Below the pieces are notes generated by a model that worked only from the letters and a program-made list of their open reading frames with translations, was not told where the DNA came from and searched no databases. Source: Scopulibacillus darangshiensis (lineage in GTDB: Bacteria > Bacillota > Bacilli > Bacillales > Sporolactobacillaceae). Taken from it: DNA of 35,808 nucleotides. The stretch covers positions 1-35,808 of the forward strand of contig NZ_SLXK01000043.1 of the NCBI RefSeq assembly GCF_004341035.1, given 5' to 3'. Shown piece after piece: positions 16,301-24,396 of this stretch. Each line of letters starts with the position of its first letter. The stretch's first letter is position 1. The position numbers and the translations under genes are program-made.

Positions 16301-16318
16301 CAATATATCACTTATGAT
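16284..16318. promoter_or_regulatory. 35-bp perfect palindrome over the promoter
   Basis: Two 17-bp arms (16284-16300 and 16302-16318) match perfectly around one central C. It covers the -10 and start region of the promoter at 16272-16300. Its inner word TGATATATTCAATATA and its end ACTTATGA recur in nearly the same order downstream of the GH38 promoter (11937-11960). I read it as the main operator of the locus; in RNA it could also fold as a leader hairpin ahead of the GGAGGGG site. Confidence 0.65.
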
Positions 16319-16352
16319 ATTTATTCCTGACTTTTGGAGGGGAGATGACTTC

Positions 16353-18521
16353 ATGGTTACTAAGGAGCGCAATGAAGAAAAAACTGGCTTTCAGGAATCG
16401 GGTCCCTATAGAGCTACTTATGATTTACAAACCGATTTTGTTATGGTCTACGGGATTGACCAGTCAATGCCACAACGTATAAGGGATTGGAAGGAAAAAG
16501 GCTACATCGTCCATTTAATGACAGGTGTTTCCTGGGGTGATTATCAAACCTATTTAAATGGAAAATTTGATGGTCAATTACACTGGGATGAGGGTCAAAG
16601 AAATAAGGATAATAATGATATTAGTCATGGGAAAGATGTTCCTTATATGGTTCCCTCTATATCATTTTCGAAATTTTTAGTAGAAAGAGTAAAAGTCGCA
16701 ATTGATGAGGGTGTAGAGGCTGTTCATTTAGAAGAACCGGAATTTTGGGTTGAAGGTGGCTATTCAGAAGCGTTCAAAAGAGAGTGGCGGATCTATTTTA
16801 AGGAGCCATGGACGGCGCCTCATGAATCTGAAGACGCCCAGTACCGTGCCTCGAAATTAAAGGCTTATTTGTATACCCGAACCTTGGATCGGCTATGTGG
16901 TGAATTAAAGGAGTATGGACTAAGCAAATATAATCGTTTTTTACGATTTTATGTTCCGACACATAGCCTAATTAACTATACACAGTGGCAGATTATTAGC
17001 CCGGAGTCAAAACTCATTGACTTGCCAGCTATTGATGGCTACATAGCGCAAATTTGGACGGGAACTTCACGGACTCCCAATGTGTATGAAGGTGTTCGTA
17101 AAGAAAGAACATTTGAAACTGCCTTTTTAGAATATGGCATGATGCAGGAGCTAGTGAGTGGTACAGACCGCAGGATGTGGTTTTTACACGACCCTATTGA
17201 AGATAACCCGAGGCATACATGGTCAGATTATAAAGAAAACTATTTTAAAACTGTTGTAGCATCCCTATTACATCAGGGTATATCTGACTATGAAGTTTCT
17301 CCGTGGCCACGACGAATATTTGAAGGAAAGCATCCAAGTGAGGATGGGGTGAGTTTGGAAGGTATCCCCTCTGATTATGCGACAACGCTTCTTACTGTGA
17401 TGCACACTTTAGGAAATATGAAACAAGATGACATTCAAATCCACGGAAATTCAGAAAATATCGGTATTTTAGTCGCCGATTCAATGATGTACCAGAGGAA
17501 GCTTATAGACTCTTCAAGTGAAGCTATCCCACACTACGATGGAACAGGTAATGCGATGAACGCTACTCATCAAGAATTACTTGACTTCTCGCCTTTTTAT
17601 GGATTGGCATTGCCATTATTAAAAAGAGGTCTTTGGGTTAGACCTGTCCAACTAGATAATGTCCGCCGCTTTTCAAATTATTTAAACCAATACCGAGCGT
17701 TGATTTTGAGTTATGAATTTTTGAAACCTGAATATCCAGATATTCATAATGCTCTAGCGCAATGGGTAAAAGAAGGCGGGGTTCTCATCTATATTGGCGA
17801 TGATAGTGATCCTTATCATAACGTGAGGGAATGGTGGAACACTGGTAATCGGAAGTATCATTCACCAAGAGATCATCTTTTTGAGAATTTAGGTATAAGT
17901 CCTGAGACAGAACAAGGCATTTATAAAGTCGGTGCGGGTGTGTTAGGCTTTCTAAGTCTTTCTCCTGATAAGTGTGCTAAAAGCAAAGAGAATGGTGACT
18001 TGTTAAGGGCTATGGTTAGTAAAAGTATTGAATGTTCTAGTAAAGATATTTTATTAGAAGAAAAAAATCATTTTATGATTAAACGAGGCCCATATACGAT
18101 TGCAGCTGTAATGGATGAATCAATAAATGACAGACCTTTAGAAATTAAAGGTGCGTATGTCAATTTATTTGACCCAAAATTAAGGGTTGTTGATGAAATG
18201 ACATTAAAAGTGAATGAAAATGTTCTTTTATACGATTTGACATTTAATCCATCAAATAAAGGTGTAAGGCTAATTGCAGCATCTTCGAGAGTTGAGGAGT
18301 TAAAACAGATTAATAATGGGTTTGAGATGACAGCTAAAGGTCCAGAAAAGCTATTTGCAGTCGCTAGGTTGACATGTCCTGAGGAACCAAGTGCCATCGA
18401 AATGGTGATCGGAAACGATATACTGCCGATAGAATTTGAATGGGATCAAAAATCTAAAACAATTTTCCTAAAATACTTTCACCGTTCGGGACAAGAAACA
18501 AAGATTAGCGTGATGTGGTAA
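16353..18521 (+). CDS. Putative glycoside hydrolase of unassigned family (GH42/clan-A-like layout)
   Basis: A 722-aa cytoplasmic protein that I cannot place in a named family. The first ~380 residues look like a TIM-barrel glycosidase. AVHLEEPEFW (E127, E128, E130) resembles the acid/base strand of clan-A enzymes, and Trp/Asp/Glu-rich loops follow (MWFLHDPIEDNPRHTW, DYEVSPWPRRIFEGKHP). Residues ~420-560 look like the Rossmann-like trimerisation domain of GH42 beta-galactosidases (NIGILVADSMMYQ, YRALILSYEFLKPEYPDIH, WVKEGGVLIYIGDDSDPY). A beta-rich C-terminus follows. GGAGGGG fixes the ATG at 16353; the frame is open back to 16188 but runs through the promoter palindrome. It heads an operon with an LplABC-type importer next to GH38, so a mannoside or hetero-oligosaccharide substrate is likely. 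GH164-like or a new family are both open. Confidence 0.7.
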   Translation: MVTKERNEEKTGFQESGPYRATYDLQTDFVMVYGIDQSMPQRIRDWKEKGYIVHLMTGVSWGDYQTYLNGKFDGQLHWDEGQRNKDNNDISHGKDVPYMVPSISFSKFLVERVKVAIDEGVEAVHLEEPEFWVEGGYSEAFKREWRIYFKEPWTAPHESEDAQYRASKLKAYLYTRTLDRLCGELKEYGLSKYNRFLRFYVPTHSLINYTQWQIISPESKLIDLPAIDGYIAQIWTGTSRTPNVYEGVRKERTFETAFLEYGMMQELVSGTDRRMWFLHDPIEDNPRHTWSDYKENYFKTVVASLLHQGISDYEVSPWPRRIFEGKHPSEDGVSLEGIPSDYATTLLTVMHTLGNMKQDDIQIHGNSENIGILVADSMMYQRKLIDSSSEAIPHYDGTGNAMNATHQELLDFSPFYGLALPLLKRGLWVRPVQLDNVRRFSNYLNQYRALILSYEFLKPEYPDIHNALAQWVKEGGVLIYIGDDSDPYHNVREWWNTGNRKYHSPRDHLFENLGISPETEQGIYKVGAGVLGFLSLSPDKCAKSKENGDLLRAMVSKSIECSSKDILLEEKNHFMIKRGPYTIAAVMDESINDRPLEIKGAYVNLFDPKLRVVDEMTLKVNENVLLYDLTFNPSNKGVRLIAASSRVEELKQINNGFEMTAKGPEKLFAVARLTCPEEPSAIEMVIGNDILPIEFEWDQKSKTIFLKYFHRSGQETKISVMW

Positions 18522-18548
18522 TTACCTGCTCAGTTTTTTGAAATGTAA

Positions 18549-18562
18549 TGTTAGCGTTTTCA
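18549..18562. promoter_or_regulatory. Candidate CcpA site (cre)
   Basis: TGTTAGCGTTTTCA matches the cre consensus TGWAARCGYTWWCW at 13 of 14 positions. It lies 28 bases before the LplB-type permease start, within the operon. No promoter is visible here, so it would work as a roadblock for the transport genes during growth on preferred sugars. Confidence 0.6.
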
Positions 18563-18590
18563 AAGATAGATTGAAGAGAGGAGGGGGAAA

Positions 18591-19568
18591 ATGGCACAAC
18601 TTAGTGAAATAAATATTTCGGCTCAACCAAATAAAAGTCCGAATAAAAGGGCGGAGATTAAGAAAAAGAGCCTTTGGGTGAGGATATGGGAACATAAGAT
18701 TTTCTATCTGTTTCTTCTTCCCGGTATTATATGGTTTATTATCTTTGCCTATATTCCAATGTATGGCGTAACCATCGCCTTCAAAGATTTTAATTTTGCC
18801 GAAGGGATAATAGGAAGTGATTGGGTTGGATTTAAATACTTTAAACAATTTTTTGATTATTACCAATCCTGGGATATTATTCGTAACACTTTAGTTATTA
18901 GCTTATTAAAACTAGTGTTTGGCTTCCCAATGCCGATCATATTAGCACTTTTGATAAACGAAGTAAGAGCTAGAGTGTTTAAAAGGGCAGTCCAAACGAT
19001 CTCCTATCTGCCTCATTTTATATCTTGGGTTGTTGTTGTTACACTCATGGATCGGCTGTTAACACCCTATGGAGGGCCGATCAATGGATTAATTCATGCC
19101 TTAGGATTCAACGAAATTGCTTTTATGGGAAATATAAAGACCTTTTATCCATTGGTTATTTTATCTGATATTTGGAAAAGCGTAGGTTGGAACACCATTA
19201 TTTATTTAGCAGCTATTGCTGGAATTGATCCACAGTTATATGAAGCAGCAAAAATGGATGGTGCCGGTAGATTTAGGCAAATGTGGCATGTAACATTGCC
19301 GTCCATAAAAGGAGTTATGGTGATTTTATTTATTCTAGCAACCGGAAGCATTATGAAGGCGGGATTTGAACAGTTATTACTTTTAAATACTCCCGCGACA
19401 AATGCTATAGGAAATGTATTAGACGTTTATCAAGTTCACGCCGGTTTAGAACAAGGGCGATTTAGTTATGCAGCAGCTGTAGGATTATTCCAGGGGTTAA
19501 TTGCTTTAATTTTAGTTGTTACAGCCAATCGAATTAGTAAAAAAGTAAATGAGACATCTTTATGGTAA
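18591..19568 (+). CDS. LplB-type ABC transporter permease
   Basis: Membrane subunit of a CUT1-like importer of the LplB/YtcP group, 325 aa with six predicted helices. Family marks are FYLFLLPGIIWFIIFAYIPMYG near the start, the ATPase-contact EAA loop LYEAAKMDGAGRFRQMWHVTLP, and the late segment FEQLLLLNTPATNAIGNVLDVY. GGAGGGGG precedes the ATG. The stop is followed closely by the second permease. These systems import complex oligosaccharides in Bacillus and Paenibacillus and use a shared MsmX-type ATPase, absent from this window. Confidence 0.93.
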   Translation: MAQLSEINISAQPNKSPNKRAEIKKKSLWVRIWEHKIFYLFLLPGIIWFIIFAYIPMYGVTIAFKDFNFAEGIIGSDWVGFKYFKQFFDYYQSWDIIRNTLVISLLKLVFGFPMPIILALLINEVRARVFKRAVQTISYLPHFISWVVVVTLMDRLLTPYGGPINGLIHALGFNEIAFMGNIKTFYPLVILSDIWKSVGWNTIIYLAAIAGIDPQLYEAAKMDGAGRFRQMWHVTLPSIKGVMVILFILATGSIMKAGFEQLLLLNTPATNAIGNVLDVYQVHAGLEQGRFSYAAAVGLFQGLIALILVVTANRISKKVNETSLW

Positions 19569-19585
19569 AGGAGGAGAAGAAAAAA

Positions 19586-20479
19586 ATGAAAAGGTGGTCA
19601 CTATTTTCTATCATCAATTATTCCCTCTTGGCACTATTTGCATTTTGCACACTTTATCCTTTTATTTATGTTCTAGCCTATTCACTTAGTGATGGAAAGG
19701 AAGCAGTGAGACATACCATTTATTTCTTCCCTAAAGGGTTTACTTTTGAAAACTATATTCAAATATTTAAAGATACAAAGTTTTTACAGGCATATAAAAT
19801 TACCATTCTTAGAACAGTGATCGGAACGGGATTGCATGTCCTTCTATGTGCGATGTTTGCTTATGCTTTAACGAAAAAAAATCTGCCGGGTCGGTCGCTT
19901 TTTACCTTCTTTATCTTTATCCCTACTCTTTTCAGCGGGGGGCTGATTCCACAATTTATATTGTATAGAGAACTAGGTTTGAATAATACGTTTTGGGTTT
20001 ATATTCTCCCTTTTTTATATAATTTCTTCAATATAATCATTATGCGTACATTCTTTCAACAACTTCCTAACTCATTGGAGGAATCAGCAAAAATTGACGG
20101 TTGTGGGGATTTCCAAATCTTTTTAAGAATCATTTTACCGTTATCCGGACCTGTATTAGCAACAATCGGTTTATTTGAGGGTGTTTTTCATTGGAATGAT
20201 TGGTTTACAGGGACCTATTTTGTGAATAATCAGGCTTTATTACCCGTTCAAACCTTACTCAATGAACTCTTAACTCAATCTCAAGCCCTAGCTAATGCTG
20301 CGCAGAATGCCATGCAATCAGGTGGCACAACAACGGCAGCGATGTCAACAACGACTGTTACACCAGAATCATTGCGAATGGCAACCTTAATGGTTGCTAC
20401 GGTACCTATTTTGTGTGTCTATCCATTTTTACAAAGATTTTTTGTTAAGGGCGTAATGATCGGTTCTGTTAAGGGATAA
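19586..20479 (+). CDS. LplC-type ABC transporter permease
   Basis: Partner permease, 297 aa. The EAA-like loop LEESAKIDGCGDFQIFLRIILP has the second Ala of EAA replaced by Ser. The C-terminus ends FFVKGVMIGSVKG, a family hallmark. A Thr/Ala/Gln-rich insert (AQNAMQSGGTTTAAMSTTTVTPES) sits in the last periplasmic loop. AAAGGAGGAG lies nine bases before the ATG at 19586, so I prefer it to the ATG at 19562, which overlaps the LplB stop. The C-terminus is more than half identical to the orphan permease tail at 26577-26825. Confidence 0.93.
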   Translation: MKRWSLFSIINYSLLALFAFCTLYPFIYVLAYSLSDGKEAVRHTIYFFPKGFTFENYIQIFKDTKFLQAYKITILRTVIGTGLHVLLCAMFAYALTKKNLPGRSLFTFFIFIPTLFSGGLIPQFILYRELGLNNTFWVYILPFLYNFFNIIIMRTFFQQLPNSLEESAKIDGCGDFQIFLRIILPLSGPVLATIGLFEGVFHWNDWFTGTYFVNNQALLPVQTLLNELLTQSQALANAAQNAMQSGGTTTAAMSTTTVTPESLRMATLMVATVPILCVYPFLQRFFVKGVMIGSVKG

Positions 20480-20480
20480 T

Positions 20481-20503
20481 ACTTTTCTTTCTTATAGAAA
20501 AGT
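20481..20503 (+). repeat. Hairpin between permease and binding-protein genes
   Basis: An 8-bp stem ACTTTTCT / AGAAAAGT with a 7-nt loop, no U-tract, 34 bases before the lipoprotein start. It is probably a processing or stabilising structure that favours the binding-protein message. Confidence 0.5.
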
Positions 20504-20537
20504 TTATCATAAATAACTATTTGGAGGGGGTAAAGGG

Positions 20538-22193
20538 ATGAAGAAAGGCTTTAAGTTAGCGTTATCATTATTATTACTCTTTGCACTAACATCATTAGCA
20601 GCTTGTAACAACGATAGCAAGACTGACGCTAGCAAAGATGGCAAGTCCGTCACTTTAACTATTTTGCACAACTGGAATGGTTCAGCAGCATCGGCACCGA
20701 AAGATCCGCTAAATAATCCTGTTGCAAAGAAGATTAAGGAAGAAACAGGGGTTACTGTTAAGTTTACTTATGCTAAAAAGAGTGAGGTCGAAACGGCTAA
20801 TGAAGCCTTTGCTACCGGAAACTTGCCAGATATCTATGATGGCCCTGCATGGGGAGGGGAAGCCCAAGTTTTGCTCAAAGCAGCAAATGAGGGGCAACTT
20901 GTTGATTTAACAAAATATCTCGACAAGTATCCTAACCTTAAAAAGTTTACAAAGAAAGAAAACATGTCACAAACTTTATATGACACAGTATTTAAGAAAC
21001 AGAAGAACGGACAGTACTTTCTGACTGAACAATATCCGAAGACCAAAGCAGATATTCAAGACTGGTTATATGGACTTTATGTAAGAAAAGATATTGCCAA
21101 AAAATTGGGCATCGATCCCCAATCTGTGAAAACAAAAGAAGATCTTTATAACTTTTTAGTGAAAATTAAAAATGCAAACCTTAAGACGGCAGACGGAAAA
21201 TCGATTTTCCCATTAGGTAGTTATGGGAACGGCTTCGCTTTAGGAATTATGTCTCAATATTTTGCACCAATTCCCGGAGACACGGGTTGGATGATTAGTG
21301 ATAGTGGAAAAGCGAAAATGAACTTTATGACCAAAAACTGGGATGAGTATACGATGTATATGCGTAAACTTCTTAAGGAGGGGCTACTTGATCCGAAATC
21401 ATTTACTCAATCCGGTCCTGCTGCACAGGAAAAGATTACCCAGGGACGTTATGCGGTTGTTCCTACTCAATTCCCACAACTCTATGTTTCGGAAAGACAG
21501 TTTGTAAAAGACAATCCTGATAAAAATTTCGTTCCGCTTGGACCTATTAAGGATATAAATGGGAATCAATATAAAACTGTATTCAATGTTCAAGGCAGTC
21601 AATTAATAGCCATTCCAAAAAGTAGTAAAAATGTTGATGCGGCACTAAAAGTATTAAATTACTTAGCTTCTGATGAAGGGTATATTCTAACCCATTTTGG
21701 TATCAAAGGGGTCCATTATGACATGGTAAACGGAAAACCTAAAGCGAAGAAGGAATGGGTTGATAAGTTGCAAGATGATCCAAAGGCGTTAACTGACTTG
21801 GGCATTGGAGGGCCATACGCTGACTTGTCGGGATTTTATCGTGATTATTCTCTTGCCGGAGGACCTTACGGTTATCAATATAATAAAAGATATGATGTTC
21901 AAAATGAATTCACTAAAATTATGAGGCCTGACGGTATCAAGGCGTCCAAAGGGAAAGATGCCGGTGCTTTTGTTCAAGATAGCAAATACTACGACCAGTT
22001 AAAGCCGATATTTGACACGATAGGTGATGTTTGGAGGCAAGCTGTGTATGCTGAATCAGACCAAAAAGCAGAAGAAATACTTAATCAAACCCGAAAAGCG
22101 TTAAAAGACGCAGGAATCGATAAGGTAACCAAAAAAATAAACAAAGAAGTTCAAAATGGTACAAACTTTGTTAGATATACAACACCAAACTAG
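20538..22193 (+). CDS. LplA/YtcQ-type substrate-binding lipoprotein
   Basis: Extracellular receptor for the LplB/LplC importer, 551 aa, the longer size usual for the LplA group compared with MalE-type proteins. The signal peptide ends in the lipobox SLAAC with Cys23 as the lipidated residue; a polar linker and TILHNWNGSAASAP follow. Later sections such as GTNFVRYTTPN at the C-terminus fit the family. GGAGGGGG precedes the ATG. It is third in the importer set and last before the exported GxGYxYP protein. Ligand unknown; context suggests a mannose-containing oligosaccharide. Confidence 0.92.
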   Translation: MKKGFKLALSLLLLFALTSLAACNNDSKTDASKDGKSVTLTILHNWNGSAASAPKDPLNNPVAKKIKEETGVTVKFTYAKKSEVETANEAFATGNLPDIYDGPAWGGEAQVLLKAANEGQLVDLTKYLDKYPNLKKFTKKENMSQTLYDTVFKKQKNGQYFLTEQYPKTKADIQDWLYGLYVRKDIAKKLGIDPQSVKTKEDLYNFLVKIKNANLKTADGKSIFPLGSYGNGFALGIMSQYFAPIPGDTGWMISDSGKAKMNFMTKNWDEYTMYMRKLLKEGLLDPKSFTQSGPAAQEKITQGRYAVVPTQFPQLYVSERQFVKDNPDKNFVPLGPIKDINGNQYKTVFNVQGSQLIAIPKSSKNVDAALKVLNYLASDEGYILTHFGIKGVHYDMVNGKPKAKKEWVDKLQDDPKALTDLGIGGPYADLSGFYRDYSLAGGPYGYQYNKRYDVQNEFTKIMRPDGIKASKGKDAGAFVQDSKYYDQLKPIFDTIGDVWRQAVYAESDQKAEEILNQTRKALKDAGIDKVTKKINKEVQNGTNFVRYTTPN

Positions 22194-22265
22194 TAAATTT
22201 CTCTATGATATGCCCTTTAAAGAAGGCGATATCAACAAAAATAATGAGGGACGAGGTGCAGGTCT

Positions 22266-24326
22266 TTGATTCGCAAGTTTATAGTGGTTTCTCTTGTATT
22301 GTTGTGCACACTTTCTATGTCTTTTAGTGCTTTTGCTTATGTGGATGATAAACAACCGACTGTTAGATCTAAGAGCTCAATCACTTGGCCTAAAAAGCAA
22401 ATGCTTCCAAGCTTTGCAAAAGCAAAACATTTGGATGTAGCCGATGTAAGTGACGCCCCTGGCGATATCAAAATTCTTTTGGCAACTTTACAGGGCGTAG
22501 TAAACCGAACAGAGCCGAGAATTTACTTGCTTGAAAACAAAGAAGAAGGAAAGATGACATGGTTAAATGATCTAAAAGTCCCTTACAATGTTCACGACGA
22601 TTACTGGGATCTCATCAAGAAATACAAAAACGAAATTAATGGCCTCATCGTTTATGACCCAAAGATTCAAGATTCTATTAACGTTGCAACGACACTAGCG
22701 GGATTAAAAGACGGTATTGTGGTAAGTCCGACACTCGCGGAGAAATTGAAGGCATCACCCTACAACCTTAAAGTACTTCAAGACCTTCAAGGTAAATTCC
22801 AGGACCGAATCGACGCATATAACTGGCAGTATAAAAATCTTTGGAAGGATACGACACATCGAATGTTGGTGGGGTTGAATCCGAACAGATCTATTGAAAT
22901 CCCGCCAGGTCTTCCTGAATCTTTCAAGACTATTGCGGAGGATACAACGCAGGAGCGTGATGGGGGAAATAGAAAAGTATACGATTTAGACCTTTCCTCA
23001 CTTTTAGGAAAAGAGTCTGTCTTTCTTCGCTTTGATGATGCATTTCCGCAGGATGGATGGGGGCCTGCTGTTCATGAAGTGACCGTGAAGGCAGATGGTA
23101 AGGTCATTGCTCATTTCATTCCAGGGACTTCCGAAGAAGAACCTTTCTTGTATGATAGGCAAAGTTCTCAAGTGTCTGATGGAAAAGGCGGACACCGATT
23201 TGCTGACAATAACCGCTATTTTGTCTATAAGTTTACACCGCCTTCCGGTACGAAGCATCTCACAGCTTCCGTTGATATGTGGAACCAATACAAGGTTTCT
23301 GCAGGTAATATTCAGCCGCCTTCTGCTGAACAAAAGGAACCCTATGGTTACCTTCGGGATTATGCTGTCGCCAACAAAGCAATGGTCTTTTGGTTAGATG
23401 CAAATATACCTGAGGAGAAAGCCCTCTTTGAAAAGATAATGTCCGATGTCAAACCAGGTACACCTTATCTTGGCTGGTTCAGTAATGACGCACAAGGGGA
23501 GTTCAACTCTGTTGAGATAACCTCGAGCCATAGCATCCCCGTTATTGCTGCCGATTGGTTTAACAATATGACTGTCTTCTCGGGAACAAAGGTAAAGCCA
23601 GCGAAGCAAAAGGCAGTTAAGGTGCCTAAACTTCAAAATAAAATTTACGTCACCTATACATTTAGTGAAGGGGACAATTTCCAATACAACCAGCACCGCA
23701 TGCGCATTCTTTGGGATGATCCAGCGCGTGGCGAAGTACCGATTAACTGGAGTTCTAGTCCTTTGTTGTACGATGGGGCACCGGCAATTCTAAATTACTA
23801 TCAGAAGACAGCAACCAAAAATGACCTGCTCATTGCTGGACCTTCGGGTGCAGGGTACTTTTATCCAAATGCATGGCCAGAAACATCATTCCAAAAGTTT
23901 TTAAAGCAATCGTATTCGTATTTGAAAAAGTCAGGAATGACAATTCCATATGTTCTCAATCGTACTGCAGGTCAAAATATCCCACTTAGCGATTCAAAGG
24001 CAGCTGATTATCAAAAGTATTATAAATCGTCCGGGTTATTCTTGAGTTATGAAGATGAGTCTCATGTTAGCATCCAAAACGGGACTTTACCGGTATCGAC
24101 GATTCATGGCATTAGTACCGTTAAAGACGGCAAGAAACTGTTAGCTGATGCCAAAGCAAATTGGGATGGAAAATCACCACTATTTATCTCAATTGGTCTA
24201 TTAGCCTGGAACATGACGCCATCAGATGTTGTTTCGATTACTGATTCACTGGATCAAGACTATCAAATCGTTCGGGCAGATCAATACTTTTCACTGATAC
24301 GGGAAGCGAGCGACCTCCCAAATTAA
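22266..24326 (+). CDS. Exported GxGYxYP-motif protein, putative glycoside hydrolase
   Basis: A 686-aa secreted protein carrying the motif that names the GxGYxYP family: G528-A-G-Y-F-Y-P534. A Sec signal peptide with a hydrophobic core ends in SAFA before YVDD, with no lipobox, so it is released or loosely wall-held. The N-terminal part (from about 40) has the family pattern of a parallel-fold domain (IKILLATLQGVVNRTEPRIYLL). A beta-sandwich-like segment follows at about 240-350, and then the C-terminal domain with the motif. The start is a TTG seven bases after GAGGTG. It follows the binding-protein gene in the same operon and is the only enzyme-like product of the locus predicted to leave the cell. 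Catalytic activity of this family is, as far as I know, uncharacterised. Confidence 0.85.
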   Translation: MIRKFIVVSLVLLCTLSMSFSAFAYVDDKQPTVRSKSSITWPKKQMLPSFAKAKHLDVADVSDAPGDIKILLATLQGVVNRTEPRIYLLENKEEGKMTWLNDLKVPYNVHDDYWDLIKKYKNEINGLIVYDPKIQDSINVATTLAGLKDGIVVSPTLAEKLKASPYNLKVLQDLQGKFQDRIDAYNWQYKNLWKDTTHRMLVGLNPNRSIEIPPGLPESFKTIAEDTTQERDGGNRKVYDLDLSSLLGKESVFLRFDDAFPQDGWGPAVHEVTVKADGKVIAHFIPGTSEEEPFLYDRQSSQVSDGKGGHRFADNNRYFVYKFTPPSGTKHLTASVDMWNQYKVSAGNIQPPSAEQKEPYGYLRDYAVANKAMVFWLDANIPEEKALFEKIMSDVKPGTPYLGWFSNDAQGEFNSVEITSSHSIPVIAADWFNNMTVFSGTKVKPAKQKAVKVPKLQNKIYVTYTFSEGDNFQYNQHRMRILWDDPARGEVPINWSSSPLLYDGAPAILNYYQKTATKNDLLIAGPSGAGYFYPNAWPETSFQKFLKQSYSYLKKSGMTIPYVLNRTAGQNIPLSDSKAADYQKYYKSSGLFLSYEDESHVSIQNGTLPVSTIHGISTVKDGKKLLADAKANWDGKSPLFISIGLLAWNMTPSDVVSITDSLDQDYQIVRADQYFSLIREASDLPN

Positions 24327-24333
24327 AATTGAT

Positions 24334-24362
24334 GAATGGGAGCGTATATACCGCTCCCATTC
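24334..24362 (+). terminator. Hairpin terminator after the GxGYxYP gene
   Basis: An 11-bp GC-rich stem GAATGGGAGCG / CGCTCCCATTC with a 7-nt loop, starting 8 bases after the stop and followed by TTATTCAATAAT. No promoter is obvious before the next gene, so read-through is likely. Confidence 0.7.
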
Positions 24363-24396
24363 TTATTCAATAATAAATTAAAGGATGTGTTAGATT

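Noticed and set aside
16188-16352. N-terminal extension of the 722-residue protein
   Set aside because: It runs through the upstream terminator tail, the promoter and the palindrome; GGAGGGG marks the ATG at 16353.
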